Assembly: GCA_032988165.1 (NCBI GenBank)
Contig: JANTQF010000029.1
Location: forward strand, 142,653 to 206,652
Length of the DNA stretch: 64,000 nt
Source: Emmonsiellopsis sp. PD_33
Lineage: Eukaryota; Ascomycota; Eurotiomycetes; Onygenales; Ajellomycetaceae
Direction: 5' to 3'
The position numbers were made by a program, and so were the translations under genes. Within the stretch, counting starts at the first letter, position 1; the number at the start of each line of letters is the position of its first letter. Under the pieces are notes generated by a model. It did not search any database and was not told the DNA's origin. It was given only the letters and a program-made list of their open reading frames with translations. Positions 21,529 to 32,346 of the stretch are shown in pieces.

Positions 21529-22842
21529 TTCAAATCGATCCAGAACCTAAAACTGACGAAAAAAATGGTGGCATTTCTCCCCTCCTTGCGGACGACCAGC
21601 CAGTAGCGACATCGGATTCGAATTATCCATGCAGCTCTCAATTTTTGGGAATCCTTAGCATCCTGTAACCAGTACTAGTATGCAGCTGCGCACATCCCTT
21701 GTGCTTGAAAATTGTCAACTTTTGACTCGTTTTTTTTTTTCGGCGAGATTTTCACAAAACTAATTTGGGCACAGACCTGGCCAAAAACTGCGTGTTTTCA
21801 TCTCTCGTTGTTGGTGATGCGCAATGGCGAGCTGGTCAGCAGTTGGATACATAACTTAGATCCAGCTCCTCCTTTCAGTTGCCGCCGGGCTGGCTCGCAA
21901 CCGCTGAAAGGGCTGTTTACTCCGTAGTCCGTGTGGAATCCATGCAGGACACTGGAGTTTTTTCTTCTCTTCTTTTCTCCTCTTTTTTTTGGTCCTTTCT
22001 TAGTCCAATATCTCTTGAGAAGGAGATATCGCGATCCTACCTACTTCGTCTTCCAACCAGCAGCCTGGCAACCAGACACCACACGCTCCGGTTAAGATGT
22101 CGCGATGCAATGCACTTTAGGTGTTCAGGATACTGTTGGCATTATCTGGAGTTCACAAAGTTTCCTGTTTGTCTGCTTCTGGAACATACACTTGGGGGAC
22201 AGGATTACAAATTTTGAAAACCTCCATTATTAGTTCCATACATATGCTTAAAGATGCTACTACGAGCAAGAATCATGGAATTAGCAAACCAAAAACCGCC
22301 AGTTTTCGTGTTGAAATCTTTGATTTTTATTTCCTGAAGAAGAAAGGGTATCTAACCATTCTCCTTGCCATATATTTAAAAAGCCAAATCGTTTTATGGA
22401 AAAAACTTTTTCTGGCCCAAGCAACATTATTAAAAAAAAACAAGATCCGCTTCTCTGCAGATTTTCGTTAGTTGGTATTGTTGAAAAACACCAACCCGTA
22501 TAGAACAAGGACAAAATATAATCCCAATTAAAATAAGCATAGGAAAATAGATAAGGAAAAGCATTTAGCCCAACTCACGAAAGTGAACCCAATGAAAAAG
22601 CAAAATGGAAAAGGGAGAAAGAAAGGAAACGCAATAACCCCCAGATAATGCCGTATGTAATCTTTGCCGTTGAAGGACAAAATGCTTTTGTAAAATTTGG
22701 GCTCCAGCTCTACATCGATGGATTAAAAGCCCCACAGTTTTATTCATAACATCGTAGCCTCATGTTGAAAAGTCTATGTGTCATGCATGCATACCCCAGC
22801 ATTTCTGCAGTTGTATATGCATCGAAATAGAAGCGAAGAAAT
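21529..22842. other. Intergenic, no gene seen
   Basis: About 1.3 kb of AT-rich sequence with poly-T and poly-A runs. It includes the likely 3' UTR of the adenosylhomocysteinase gene (right end). No coding exon recognised. Confidence 0.5.
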
Positions 22843-24497
22843 TTAGTAGCGGTAGCTGTGAGAAATTGGTCAGCAAACGTTAGGAAGAGAGATATAAAAG
22901 GTTGACTTACATCTCAGCCTTGAAAGGGCCCTCAACCTCGAGACCAAGATACTCAGCCTGCTTAGGGGAGAGCTTGGAGAGCTTGGCGTTGACGTGCTCC
23001 AGATGGAGAAGAGCGACCTGCTCGTCGAGGATCTTGGGGAGGACATAGACACCGACGTCACGCTTGCCGCCAGTGACACCGAACTCAATGTATTTCTTGC
23101 CGAACGCAGCATCCTCAGACTTGAAGAGGAGGATCTGGGCAAGGACTTGGTTGGAGAAGGAGCAGGACATGACGAAGGAAGAGTGGCCAGTGGCACAGCC
23201 AAGGTTGACCAAACGGCCCTCAGCAAGGAGGATGATGTGGCGTCCGTTGGGCATCAGGAAGCGGTCGACCTGGGGCTTGATGTTCTGGACGGACTTGGCG
23301 TTGGCCTTGAGCCAGGCGACATCGATCTCAATATCAAAATGGCCAATGTCTATTGTTATGTCAGATACAGGTATCTATATTGCGTGCGTTATGAAAATTC
23401 CACTTACTGCAGACAATAGCATCATTCTTCATGACGCTGAAGTGCTCTCCAGTCAGAATGTCACGGCAGCCGGTGGTTGTGACGAAAATCTGGCCTTGAG
23501 GAGCAGCCTCCTCCATGGTGGTGACCTGGAAGCCAGAGACGGCAGCCTGGAGGGCGTTGATGGGGTCGATCTCGGTAACGATGACACGGGCACCCATGCT
23601 GTGCAGAGCCTGGGCACATCCCTTTCCGACGTCACCGAAGCCAGCAACAACGGCAACCTTACCAGCAATCATAACATCAGTGGCACGCTTGATACCATCG
23701 ATGAGGGATTCTCTGCATCCGTAAAGGTTGTCGAACTTGGACTTGGTGACAGAGTCGTTGACGTTGACGGCAGGGACAAGGAGCTCGTTGCTCTTCAGCA
23801 TTCTATAAAGGTGGTGGACACCGGTGGTGGTCTCCTCGGAGACACCGTAGCAGCCCTTGAGCATCTCGGGGTATTTCTTGTGGACCAAGGCGGTCAAATC
23901 TCCACCGTCATCGAGGATAAGGTTGAGTTGCTTTCCGTCCTTGAACGCAACCAACTGTTGCTCGAGACACCAGTTGTACTCGTCCTCAGTCTCTCCCTTC
24001 CAGGCAAAGCTGTGTGCGGTCAGAAAATGCCATGGGAATGATACATAGAATAAAAGGATGGCAAACATACACAGGGGTTCCAGCAGCAGCAATGGCAGCA
24101 GCGGCGTGGTCTTGGGTGGAGAAGATGTTGCAGCTCGACCAGGTGACTTCAGCACCGAGGGCAGTGAGGGTCTCGATCAGGACAGCGGTTTGGATGGCTG
24201 AATATACATGTCAGTGGCAAATCCTTGTAGTAGGTGTCTCAACACGGCTAGACGTACTCATGTGAAGGCATCCAGCAATACGGGCACCCTTCAATGGCTG
24301 GGCCTCAGCGTACTTGGCACGGATGGCCATAAGACCGGGCATCTCGATCTCAGCGAGCTCGATCTCGCGGCGGCCAAAGGCAGCCAACGACTACACAAAT
24401 GAAATCATCAGTCCAATGAGTCCAATATGGGTACTGAGGGTAAAGGAGGGCCACATACGATGTCGGCAACCTTGGACTTCTGGGCTGGGGCGGACAT
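22843..24497 (-). CDS. SAH1: Adenosylhomocysteinase (S-adenosyl-L-homocysteine hydrolase)
   Basis: Six exons in coding order (24497-24459, 24390-24258, 24197-24071, 24009-23408, 23349-22911, 22855-22843) give 450 residues, the family's normal length. The enzyme splits S-adenosylhomocysteine to adenosine and homocysteine with bound NAD, keeping methyltransferases from product inhibition. Seen: MPGLMAIRAKYAEAQPLKGARIAGCLHM and TIQTAVLIETLTALGAEV at the N-terminus, WSSCNIFSTQDHAAAA, WCLEQQL, DDGGDLTALVHKKYPE, NVNDSVTKSKFDNLYGCRESL, the NAD-binding loop VAGFGDVGKGCAQ, EIDPINALQAA, and the terminal EGPFKAE-IYRY with the conserved Tyr-Arg-Tyr end. The last coding exon is only 13 nt. Strong C bias at third positions is consistent with high expression. 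No paralogue or cluster partner adjoins it. Confidence 0.97.
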
Positions 24498-25215
24498 GGT
24501 TGCTGGTGTGTGGAGGGAGGGGTATTCTAAAAAGTGGTCTGGGAGGAGATGTGGTCAGCTAACGGGTCATTGGCGTGGTGTACTACGGCTGCTGACACAG
24601 ATAGGCCGGGCAGACTCACCTGGATATGGATTTCAGGGGGATGTGGTGGTGAGGGAGCGGGGAGGTTGGAGACGAGAGAAAATATGGACAGAGGCGGCGT
24701 TTTGTTGATTCGGACGTTGTGGCCCACTTGGGGCGGGGCAGGAGGGTTGCGGCCGGCCCGTCGTTGTTCCGGCGACCCCACGTGACATCCTCCGTCAATA
24801 AAAAGGGGGTTATCTCTCTTGCGAGCACTTGAATTCATGAGAGTGTGGGCTGTAACCATCGTGTGAGGCAAATATATAGAGTTAAGTAGGAACGGCCCAT
24901 CTCAACTCTGTAGATAACCATCCTTGATAGTAACTACTACAAATACTACTGACTTAATCGAAAATAGTTAGTATTCAGGGAAATATCAGGTCTCCTTTAA
25001 TATTGCTCTGTTCGTTTCAAGATAGTAGTACGTTAGAGTAAATTCGACTAACAATTGCTAGTATATCAATATCTTCTGGGAACAGAATACAATTTCAGAC
25101 TTCAATCGGCGGTGAGCACTGCCTACGAATCACGATATCACATCCCGAAAAAAACGCGCAAAAAATCGAGAACCCCGGAAACAGCAGCGGATCATAGCTC
25201 ATCATCAACCCAACA
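24498..25215. other. Intergenic, no gene seen
   Basis: Contains the presumed promoter of the adenosylhomocysteinase gene next to 24497 and the 3' region of the UPF0261 gene. No coding signal. Confidence 0.5.
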
Positions 25216-26493
25216 TTAATCATGACTTTTGATCAAAGAAACCAAAGACTCGGTCAGCATTGTTGCAAATTCGTGGTTGTTAACATCTCTTCCGCTTCGC
25301 ATTACCTTAACTCCGCTTGACCCTAAACCGGTCTCTAGCCTTTGGAAAAGGATTTCATCAGCTTGAGCGTTGGAAAATGGCCCATTCGGTGTCGACAACA
25401 TGCTGATTCCTCCAGTAGGTAAAATAACCTCTATCAGCTTTGGATTTGCCGCGTGGGTTCGAATTTGGGTTGCGATAAAGTCACCGATTTGGCGGCATTC
25501 CTCCTCGTTAGTCCGCATGAGGGTAACGGTGGGATTGTGTTCGTAAAGCTGGCGGGCGCGGAATTTGGGAGGAACTGTGTCTTTTGGACCAAAGTTGACC
25601 ATATCACAGGCACCAACACTGACTACCTGGGGAATTCCTGCTTTCGCAGCCGCAGCCAGGCGGTTTGGTCCAGCGGAGAGCACACCCCCAGCAATTTCGT
25701 CTGCGATTTCCGTCGTTGTAACATCGATGACAGCGTCGATTTTCCCTTCTTCGATCAATCGTTCCATAGCCTTCCCGCCAGCACCTGTGGCGTGGAAGAC
25801 GTAGACTTCATAGTCGTGTTTTGATTCTAGATATTGTCTTATCACATCGACGCAAGGGGTTGTAACTCCGAACATTGTAACGCCTATTCGCTTCGTCTTG
25901 GTAACAGCCGGTTTTCCGATGAACGATTTATAGGACGTGACCATTCCGTCAATAGCCCCAGCAGCATTGGCCAGTATCTGGTTCAAAATCGAATTGGTGC
26001 CCGCGATGTCAACCACACTGTACATCATGGTAATGTCTGTTTCCTCGATGAAGGGCTTCACGTCTCCACTCGCCATTGTCGATACTATCAACTTTGGGAA
26101 CCCAGTAGGAAATGCGTTTCTCATCACACCTGATGCGAGAGATGTCCCACAGGACCCCCCAATCGAGATGGCCCCATGGATGGTACCACGAGAGTAAAGA
26201 TCCTTGACATAGGGAATGGCGCAAATAGTCATATATTTGATATACTCCGCTCTCGAAAGTTCCTTTGGATCTTTCTTCTCCCCTCCGAGAGGAGATTTTG
26301 CGGCGGAATTAACCAAATCAGTGTTTTTGACGTCGATGGCGTCGGCCTGACATTCAGCTCGCCCCACGTCTATCAAGAGAACTTTGGATTGATTGCGTTC
26401 CAAAATACGGTCACGGAGGAAAAGCAACTCGTCGAGCTTTGAATCACAGGTTCCAATGATGGCGATGGTGGGAATGGTGTTTTTGTGTGCCAT
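25216..26493 (-). CDS. UPF0261 family protein (Tm-1 N-terminal-like)
   Basis: One intronless exon of 425 residues matches the full length of bacterial UPF0261 proteins. Landmarks: TIAIIGTCDSKLDELLFLRDRI at the N-terminus, LLIDVGR, the glycine-rich AISIGGSCGTSLASGVMRNAFPTGFPKLIVSTMASGD, TDITMMYSVVDIAGTNSILNQILANAAGA, KRIGVTMFGVTTPCVD, VFHATGAGGKAMERLIEEG, DVTTTEIADEIAGGVLSAGPNRL, and IPQVVSVGACDMVNFGPKDTVP. The plant protein Tm-1 has this module as its N-terminal, nucleotide-binding half. The gene is transcribed away from the TIM-barrel gene at 27129, the plant protein's other half, with 635 bp between start codons. No signal or targeting peptide is visible, so it is probably cytosolic. Its physiological reaction is not established. 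The lack of introns contrasts with nearly all neighbours. Confidence 0.9.
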   Translation of the reverse strand: MAHKNTIPTIAIIGTCDSKLDELLFLRDRILERNQSKVLLIDVGRAECQADAIDVKNTDLVNSAAKSPLGGEKKDPKELSRAEYIKYMTICAIPYVKDLYSRGTIHGAISIGGSCGTSLASGVMRNAFPTGFPKLIVSTMASGDVKPFIEETDITMMYSVVDIAGTNSILNQILANAAGAIDGMVTSYKSFIGKPAVTKTKRIGVTMFGVTTPCVDVIRQYLESKHDYEVYVFHATGAGGKAMERLIEEGKIDAVIDVTTTEIADEIAGGVLSAGPNRLAAAAKAGIPQVVSVGACDMVNFGPKDTVPPKFRARQLYEHNPTVTLMRTNEEECRQIGDFIATQIRTHAANPKLIEVILPTGGISMLSTPNGPFSNAQADEILFQRLETGLGSSGVKVMRSGRDVNNHEFATMLTESLVSLIKSHD

Positions 26494-27128
26494 TTTTCTA
26501 GGGTACTAGTATTATCTAGAAATTCTGAATGGGCTTCGCAAACATGCCGGGTCTGCAAGGGGGCAGGAGGGTGGCCGGGTCAAAGATGGGTTATAGCAAG
26601 ATATATTGCCTTATAAACGAAGGTCGACCAATGACTTTTCGAAAATGTAGTCTATACTCATGTTCAGCACTAGAATTATTGCATGTCACTGGCGATGATC
26701 TGCTCGTTTTGTGTTCCTCCCATCGGCACCGGAAATGTTGGGGGTAATTTTGAAAAGAATTACCTCAATTCGGATCCTACACGTTCTCACCGGTGTAAAT
26801 GACAAGTGCCATAGTTTCCTTTCCACGAAACATCGGCTGATCGTCTGCTGAAGTGATGCTGTCAATGGTTGGGAGATGGAGGCAGGTTTGATAGAGGTGG
26901 GGTGTGGGGAAGCTTGCTTGCTTAATAACCATCGTGACACCAACAGCTTCTTTGCCCCGCATAAATCTGGAAAGCTTCATCCTTGCAGACTATGATAGGC
27001 AGTATATGATCATGTTTCTTTTGTGATTGTTCGATTACCTCCGGCTTCGACCTATTCGGCTTACTACAACATTAGCGATCGCGTCTTTCATATTCCTTCG
27101 GTAAAGTGGCAAATTCCTCCCCGCAACC
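26494..27128. promoter_or_regulatory. Shared divergent promoter region
   Basis: A 635-bp spacer between the start codons of the UPF0261 gene and the TIM-barrel gene, with no coding signal of its own. The arrangement suggests co-regulation from one control region. I cannot name a transcription-factor site with confidence. Confidence 0.5.
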
Positions 27129-28162
27129 ATGCCTCGTCCAACCACAAGAGCAGAGGTGCTTCAAAGACTGAAGGATACTATAGCCGGCGACAAAATTATT
27201 GTTGGGGCTGGAGCCGGTTGGTCTTTTTTTCACGTCCTCTTCATTACATAAGTATAAGTCTGTCTAATGGGTTTCAGGTATTGGTCTCTCCGCCAAAGGC
27301 GTTGAGAAAGGGGGATGTGATCTTATTATCATTTACAACTCGGGACGCTTTCGTATGGCTGGACGCGGCTCGTTAGCTGGATTAATGCCATATGGAGATG
27401 CGAACCAGATTGTGCTTGAAATGGTGAGCTTATAGCTTTCAATTGCCCTTCTAGTATCTGATGTGCTATTTCACTCTCTCTCTCTCTCTCTGAACGATAT
27501 ATATGGGCCTAGCCAGACTACGTTTTCCCTCCGAACATAAAATTGATAAATTGCAGGCAAACGAAGTTCTCCCAGTCGTCGAGAACACCGGCGTCCTCGC
27601 TGGAGTCTGTGCCACGGACCCATTTAGATCCATGCCGCAGTTCCTCGCTCAGCTCAAGGGCCTCGGATTCTGTGGGGTCCAAAATTTCCCCACCGTCGGC
27701 TTAATAGACGGCAACTTTCGTCAGAACCTCGAGGAAACGGGCATGGGCTACGATAAAGAAGTTGAGATGATCAAAATTGCACACGAGCTTGATCTATTAA
27801 CGACCCCCTACGTCTTTACTCCAGAAGATGCGGAAAAGATGACGCGAGCCGGTGCAGATCTTCTCGTCTGCCATGTCGGGCTCACTACTTCTGGGAGTAT
27901 CGGCGCAGTAACTGCCCTCTCCCTGGATGACTGTGTGCGCATTGTCCAAGAAATCCGTGACGCAGCCGTCAAAATTAATCCGGATATTATTGTTCTCTGC
28001 CACGGCGGTCCAATTGCGGAACCATCAGATGCCGAGTATGTTCTCACACGCACCAAAGGAGTTCACGGGTTCTATGGGGCAAGTAGCATGGAAAGGCTAC
28101 CTGTTGAGGTTGCTATCAAACAGAACGCTGAGGCCTTCAAAAATTTGAAAATCAAGCGATAG
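27129..28162 (+). CDS. TIM-barrel protein, PF09370 type (Tm-1 C-terminal-like)
   Basis: Three exons (27129-27216, 27278-27423, 27557-28162) give 279 residues, the length of the stand-alone bacterial family. Seen in order: DKIIVGAGAGIGLSAKGVEKGGCDLIIIYNSGRFRMAGRGSLAGLMPYGDAN across the first splices, VVENTGVLAGVCATDPFRSM, LKGLGFCGVQNFPTVGLIDG, ETGMGYDKEVEMI, TTPYVFTPEDAEKMTRAGADLLVCHVGLTTSGSIGA, IIVLCHGGPIAEPSDAEYVL, and GVHGFYGASSMERLPVE at the phosphate-binding end of the barrel. The family is annotated as TIM-barrel or phosphoenolpyruvate-hydrolase-like; the true substrate is not settled. In Tm-1-type plant proteins this domain is fused behind UPF0261. The second intron (133 nt) holds a CT dinucleotide run. 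Divergent partner of 25216-26493. Confidence 0.9.
27474..27493 (+). repeat. CT microsatellite in an intron
   Basis: About ten CT repeats inside the second intron of the TIM-barrel gene, followed by the branch and acceptor region. Confidence 0.8.
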
Positions 28163-28859
28163 ATAGGAGTCGAATAATATGAGTAGCTCATGAATAAGGA
28201 AGTGAAATCCCCAAAGCTAATACTTCCATCGCTTCTGATTTTCATTTTTGCCTCCCAATCTATTACGCATCACGGTAATTCTGCATGAATCTCGGGTTTC
28301 TATCGGTATGGGATCTCCCGCTTTTTCAAATAAGCGCCCCGTTACCGACCCAGTTAAAAAGGAAAAGGAAAATACGTCAAACTTGATCTCTCGACATCTT
28401 TGATGTTCATAACTTATGAGAGAACTGTAAAAGATGCCATTGGTAAGTTCTGTCCCCCTGCAGCGAGCGATTTTATACGAGGATGGAGGGTGGAGCCATG
28501 TTCAAACTATGTCTATCCCCCAGCATGAAGATATGGGTCTAAATAATCCCGCCAAAAATGACTAATTCAGTGGATCTAGACTGCTGCATGTATGACAGAG
28601 AAAGAATTGCTAGTAGCTGACTAATTGTATAACTACGAGTTCAGTGCCCTTGTTTTATGGAAGCGCGTCTCGGAATCGAGTACTTATCACCAACCGCATC
28701 CTCCCAAAAGAAACTCTATATTCCTCTTCTTCCCGTATGTAACCATCCCCAGATCCAACCCACTGATACCTTCAATCAGTTCTCTCCTAACCAAAAGAAA
28801 AATCAAATCAATAAAGAACCATACATATACTTAGTACGCAACAACCTCCCACCCCCACC
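28163..28859. other. Intergenic, no gene seen
   Basis: Spacer between the TIM-barrel gene and the GNAT gene. The last 130 bp is C/A-rich, as usual for a fungal 5' leader. Confidence 0.5.
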
Positions 28860-29606
28860 ATGTCCCCACCCACCCCCCTCTCACCGGAATTCCAAACCAT
28901 CCTCCTCACCACCAACCAACTCCGCGCCCTTCCTTGCCTCCCCGCGCTCAAAGACATGATCAATGAGGCATATATTCTCCATCATAAGGGATTCAAAATA
29001 CCAGATAGCCGTCGCTTCAGAAACGAACAGGAGCTAGTCGATGCCCTTGCCCCGCCTGGGAGATGCTGCGTGATGCTACAATCGCAAGACGGTGGCCAGG
29101 CGGCAAGGCCGGTGGCATGTGCCATGTTACAGGTTTATCATGAGGGAGATCCGGCGCCCCATGCGGGGGTGCCTGTCGATGTTGATGATCGTGAGGATGA
29201 GGAGGAGGAGGTTGATATATCTGCCATACACGACTGGGAGGTTGGCGTTGTGACGGTTCTGCAGGACCCCAGGCTGAAGAAGCTGGGTCTGGCGATGCGA
29301 TGTGTGGACGCGCTAGAGAGCGACTTGCTGGAGCGGTTAAAGAGAGGGGGAGGCCATAGTAATGGGTCTGTGCCGGTAAAGAATGACGGGCTCTTAGGCC
29401 TGGGAGACCAGGAGGCACCCCAGCCGTTGACTTTTTGGCTGATGGCTGCGAAGACTGTTAATGAGGCATATTGGAAAAGGAGGGGGTATGAGACTGTCAA
29501 GGAAAAGGTGTTTCCTAAGGGGCATTGGGACTATAAGGAGGAATTTACGATTTCGTGGATGAAGAAGGCGGTTCCTCGAAATCCAGCTTCGACTATTGGT
29601 TCGTGA
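28860..29606 (+). CDS. GNAT-family N-acetyltransferase
   Basis: A single exon of 248 residues. The N-terminal part has MINEAYILHHK and RFRNEQELVDAL. An acidic insertion (VDDREDEEEEVD) separates the sheet strands. The acetyl-CoA-binding core is WEVGVVTVLQDPRLKKLGLAMRCVDALESDL, which fits the R/Q-x-x-G-x-G/A pattern of motif A as RLKKLGLA. The C-terminal strand-helix reads PLTFWLMAAKTVNEAYWKRRGYETVKEKVFP, as in motif B (N-x-x-Y-x-x-x-G-Y). Cytosolic by absence of targeting signals. The acyl acceptor is unknown; many fungal single-copy members of this type are uncharacterised. The start is the first ATG after a CA-rich leader (ccaccATG). Confidence 0.82.
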   Translation: MSPPTPLSPEFQTILLTTNQLRALPCLPALKDMINEAYILHHKGFKIPDSRRFRNEQELVDALAPPGRCCVMLQSQDGGQAARPVACAMLQVYHEGDPAPHAGVPVDVDDREDEEEEVDISAIHDWEVGVVTVLQDPRLKKLGLAMRCVDALESDLLERLKRGGGHSNGSVPVKNDGLLGLGDQEAPQPLTFWLMAAKTVNEAYWKRRGYETVKEKVFPKGHWDYKEEFTISWMKKAVPRNPASTIGS

Positions 29607-29889
29607 TGTGATGTAGAGAATAGCGTTGGGTGTATGTGAAGCAGTGGGAATGGATTCAGCTGCAGATCATAAAAGGGGGGGACGGGGTTCAAAATCAGCA
29701 CTTCACCAAGCTCAAAATGTTGAGTTTCCCCCTTTCCGACCACCTCTCCCATACTTAATAGGCATTATTTATAGACAGCATTATAGACAAGAATATATAT
29801 AACCAAAACCCTAGAGCAATAGTCTCTATCTAAGAGAAACCATTCCAGCCTTTTATGCGCGCCATATATCTCCCGGCCAGGATATGCCA

Positions 29890-32346
29890 TCACATCGTCC
29901 CAGTCAACCGAATATCCCTGGAACTAGCACCGACATAAACATTAAATTCTCCCTCTGGGGTCACCCAAGTCTGTGCATCAGCATCCCAGTAGCTCAGATC
30001 CTTCCTGCGGATAGAGAAAGTAACGGGAGCAGCCGCGCCAGGTTCCAAAGGAACCTTCTGGAAGCCGCGGAGCTGGCGGGCTGGCGATTCTGGTGCCGAA
30101 GCTGGTAAGCCAATGTATAGTTGGGCAACCTCTGCGCCGGTGACTGTGCCGTTGTTGGTGATGGTGGCTGTGACTGTGGCGACTTCGTCGTAGAGCGAAG
30201 AGGGACCCCCTGGAGCGGGAGTTCCTTCACCTGGTGTCTTGTCCGTGTACGTTGCTGTAAGCTCGGTATAGTCGAAGGTGGTATACGCTATGTTCCAATC
30301 TATTAGTTAGTTATCCATTATGTCCCATTTGTTGGCGTTGGGTGTCACTTACACAGCCCGAAGCCAAACTCAAACCGAGGTTCGATCTCAGACTTATCAA
30401 AATGGCGATAGTCGATAAATAGGCCCTCAGTGAATTCATCATCGCCAGTGACAATAGCAGTACCATAGTCCTCCGCGGTCTTCCCAATCGTATATGGCAA
30501 TTTTCCGTTTGGCGAAGTGTCGCCATACAGGACATCAACGAGACCATTTCCGCTCTCCTGTCCTGGAAGCCCAGCCCAGACAACAGCGATGACATTCTCG
30601 AGGTCGATGAAAGATTCCATGATGATTGGGCCAACGCTGTGGATGACGACGATGGTTTTGGTGTTGACAGCCGCCACGGCCTCGACCAGCTCATTTCCGT
30701 TGTGCCAGGCATATAGATCGTTCCGATCTCCAGCATGGCCCTCAACGGTAATGTACTCTTCGCCTGAATCGGCATTTATGAAAACAATTGCAGTTTCTGC
30801 CGCGCTTGCTGCTGTTGTGGCTGAAGCTGTGGAATCATCGGTCGATGTGGTGATTGTTGTTCCCTCCGCATCAGCTCGCTCCTTGATCGCATCGTGGGGG
30901 GCAATCAAATACTATCAATCGTCAGTGTGTATTCAGATAGATTGAATTCTGCGGTATAACTCACTGGGAACTGTGCAGTACCGGATCCCCATCCCTAACG
31001 CAGAAATGGTCAGCACATCGTCCGAGACATACACAAGGACATACATATACTTACCACAGCCAGAGTTCCAGTGTTGCACCCTCTGTCCTCGCAGGCATTC
31101 GGGCCATCCGGGTTGGGGAACGCGTCTGAACCGATAATTGCAAGACTCGCGGGCTGTTTCAACGGCAATGCGTTATCCACATTCTTCAGGAGAACAATGC
31201 CATCACGAGCAATCGCTCTCGCAACAGTTGCATGGTCACCCTGCACGTCTTTTCCACTTGATTCCCAAGAATTGAATCCCACGTCTGGGTAGCCGCTGTC
31301 CTGGCCAAGGTAATACCAGGCGGCCAGGACTCTCGTAACCATATCATCCAGCCGTTCTTGAGGGACAGTCCCGCTAAATTCAAATTAATACCTGGTAGGA
31401 TTCCTTATCACGCGGAAACAACTCACCTATTAACGGCGCTCACTAGGTTTTGTCCCCAATAGAATTGGCCATCTCCCATGCCATCGCCCGGCATCGCCAT
31501 GTCAAGCCCAGCATTTGCACTCGCTTCATTAGAGTGTTGCGCGCCCCAATCAGTCAGGATATATCCCTAAAGAAGTGAGCAATTGCAATAATTCTGTCAA
31601 GCTGGCCGGATACATACAGGGAAGCTCAGTTCATCCTTCAACAAGCCATTCATAATCTGATCATTCTCGCAAGCATAGACAGAGTCTACCTTGTTATAAG
31701 AGCACATGATCGAAGCCACATTGGCTCTGACAGCATCCGCAAAAGGCCAAAGGTAAAGCTCGTGATTGGTACGGCTATCGACAGAACCACTCATCGACCC
31801 TCTATTGAGCTCCTGTTCGTTCAAAATATAATGCTTCGCACACGCTTGAGCTCCCGCGCCCTGAATGCCCGTGACTGTCTCCTGCATGGCGATACCGGTC
31901 AGGTATGGGTCCGGGCCGAATGCCTCCCAGTTCCTCCCCGCAGCGGGGATTTTCCCAAGCGCGCCGCCGACAGGACCAAGCAGAACATTCACACCCAATG
32001 CCTTTGCCTCCTCTCCCATTGCGGTCCCTCGCTGGCTGATCAATTCGACGTCCCAGGTCGAAGCCGCCTGAATACCGGCAGGGAAAGCCGTCACGCCTGT
32101 CGCATATCGAACTCCCAGCGGGCCATCTTGAAGGCAAAGCGAACGGAACCCGATGCTTGAAGCCTCTCCGGTATTACCAACGCAAGGGCCCTTCATCCAT
32201 CCGGTTCCCGTGACAATGCCCGCTTTTTCATCGGTGGATAGTTGGGCCAAAGCTTCCGTGGCACTCGCGTAGGCCGCAGTCCAATCGCCAGCTTGGGCAC
32301 TAACCGCAGCCGCGGACAGCAAGGACAAGATGAATGTCGATAGCAT
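29890..32346 (-). CDS. Secreted beta-glucosidase, glycoside hydrolase family 3
   Basis: Six exons in coding order (32346-31618, 31566-31427, 31373-31055, 30994-30965, 30911-30353, 30287-29890) give 724 residues. A signal peptide (MLSTFILSLLSAAAVSAQA) targets the wall or medium. The first GH3 domain has the substrate-binding GRNWEAFGPDPYLTG, CAKHYILNEQE and SIMCSYNKVD, with the nucleophile aspartate in YILTDWGAQHS (about residue 249). The second alpha/beta domain has RDGIVLLKN, CEDRGCNTGTLAVGWGSGTAQFPYLI and SGEEYITVEGHAGDRNDLY, where the acid/base glutamate is expected. The C-terminal fibronectin-III-like domain starts at FGFGLSYTTFDY, with PARQLRGFQKVPLEPGAA and a terminal YVGASSRDIRLTG. The length and domain order are those of Aspergillus beta-glucosidases of the 720-residue class. 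One exon is only 30 nt. Role: cleavage of terminal beta-glucosyl residues from cellobiose or wall glucans. Confidence 0.95.

Noticed and set aside
22994..24041. Long plus-strand open frames across 23.0-24.0 kb
   Set aside because: They are antisense shadows of the C-biased adenosylhomocysteinase exons, which explain the openness.
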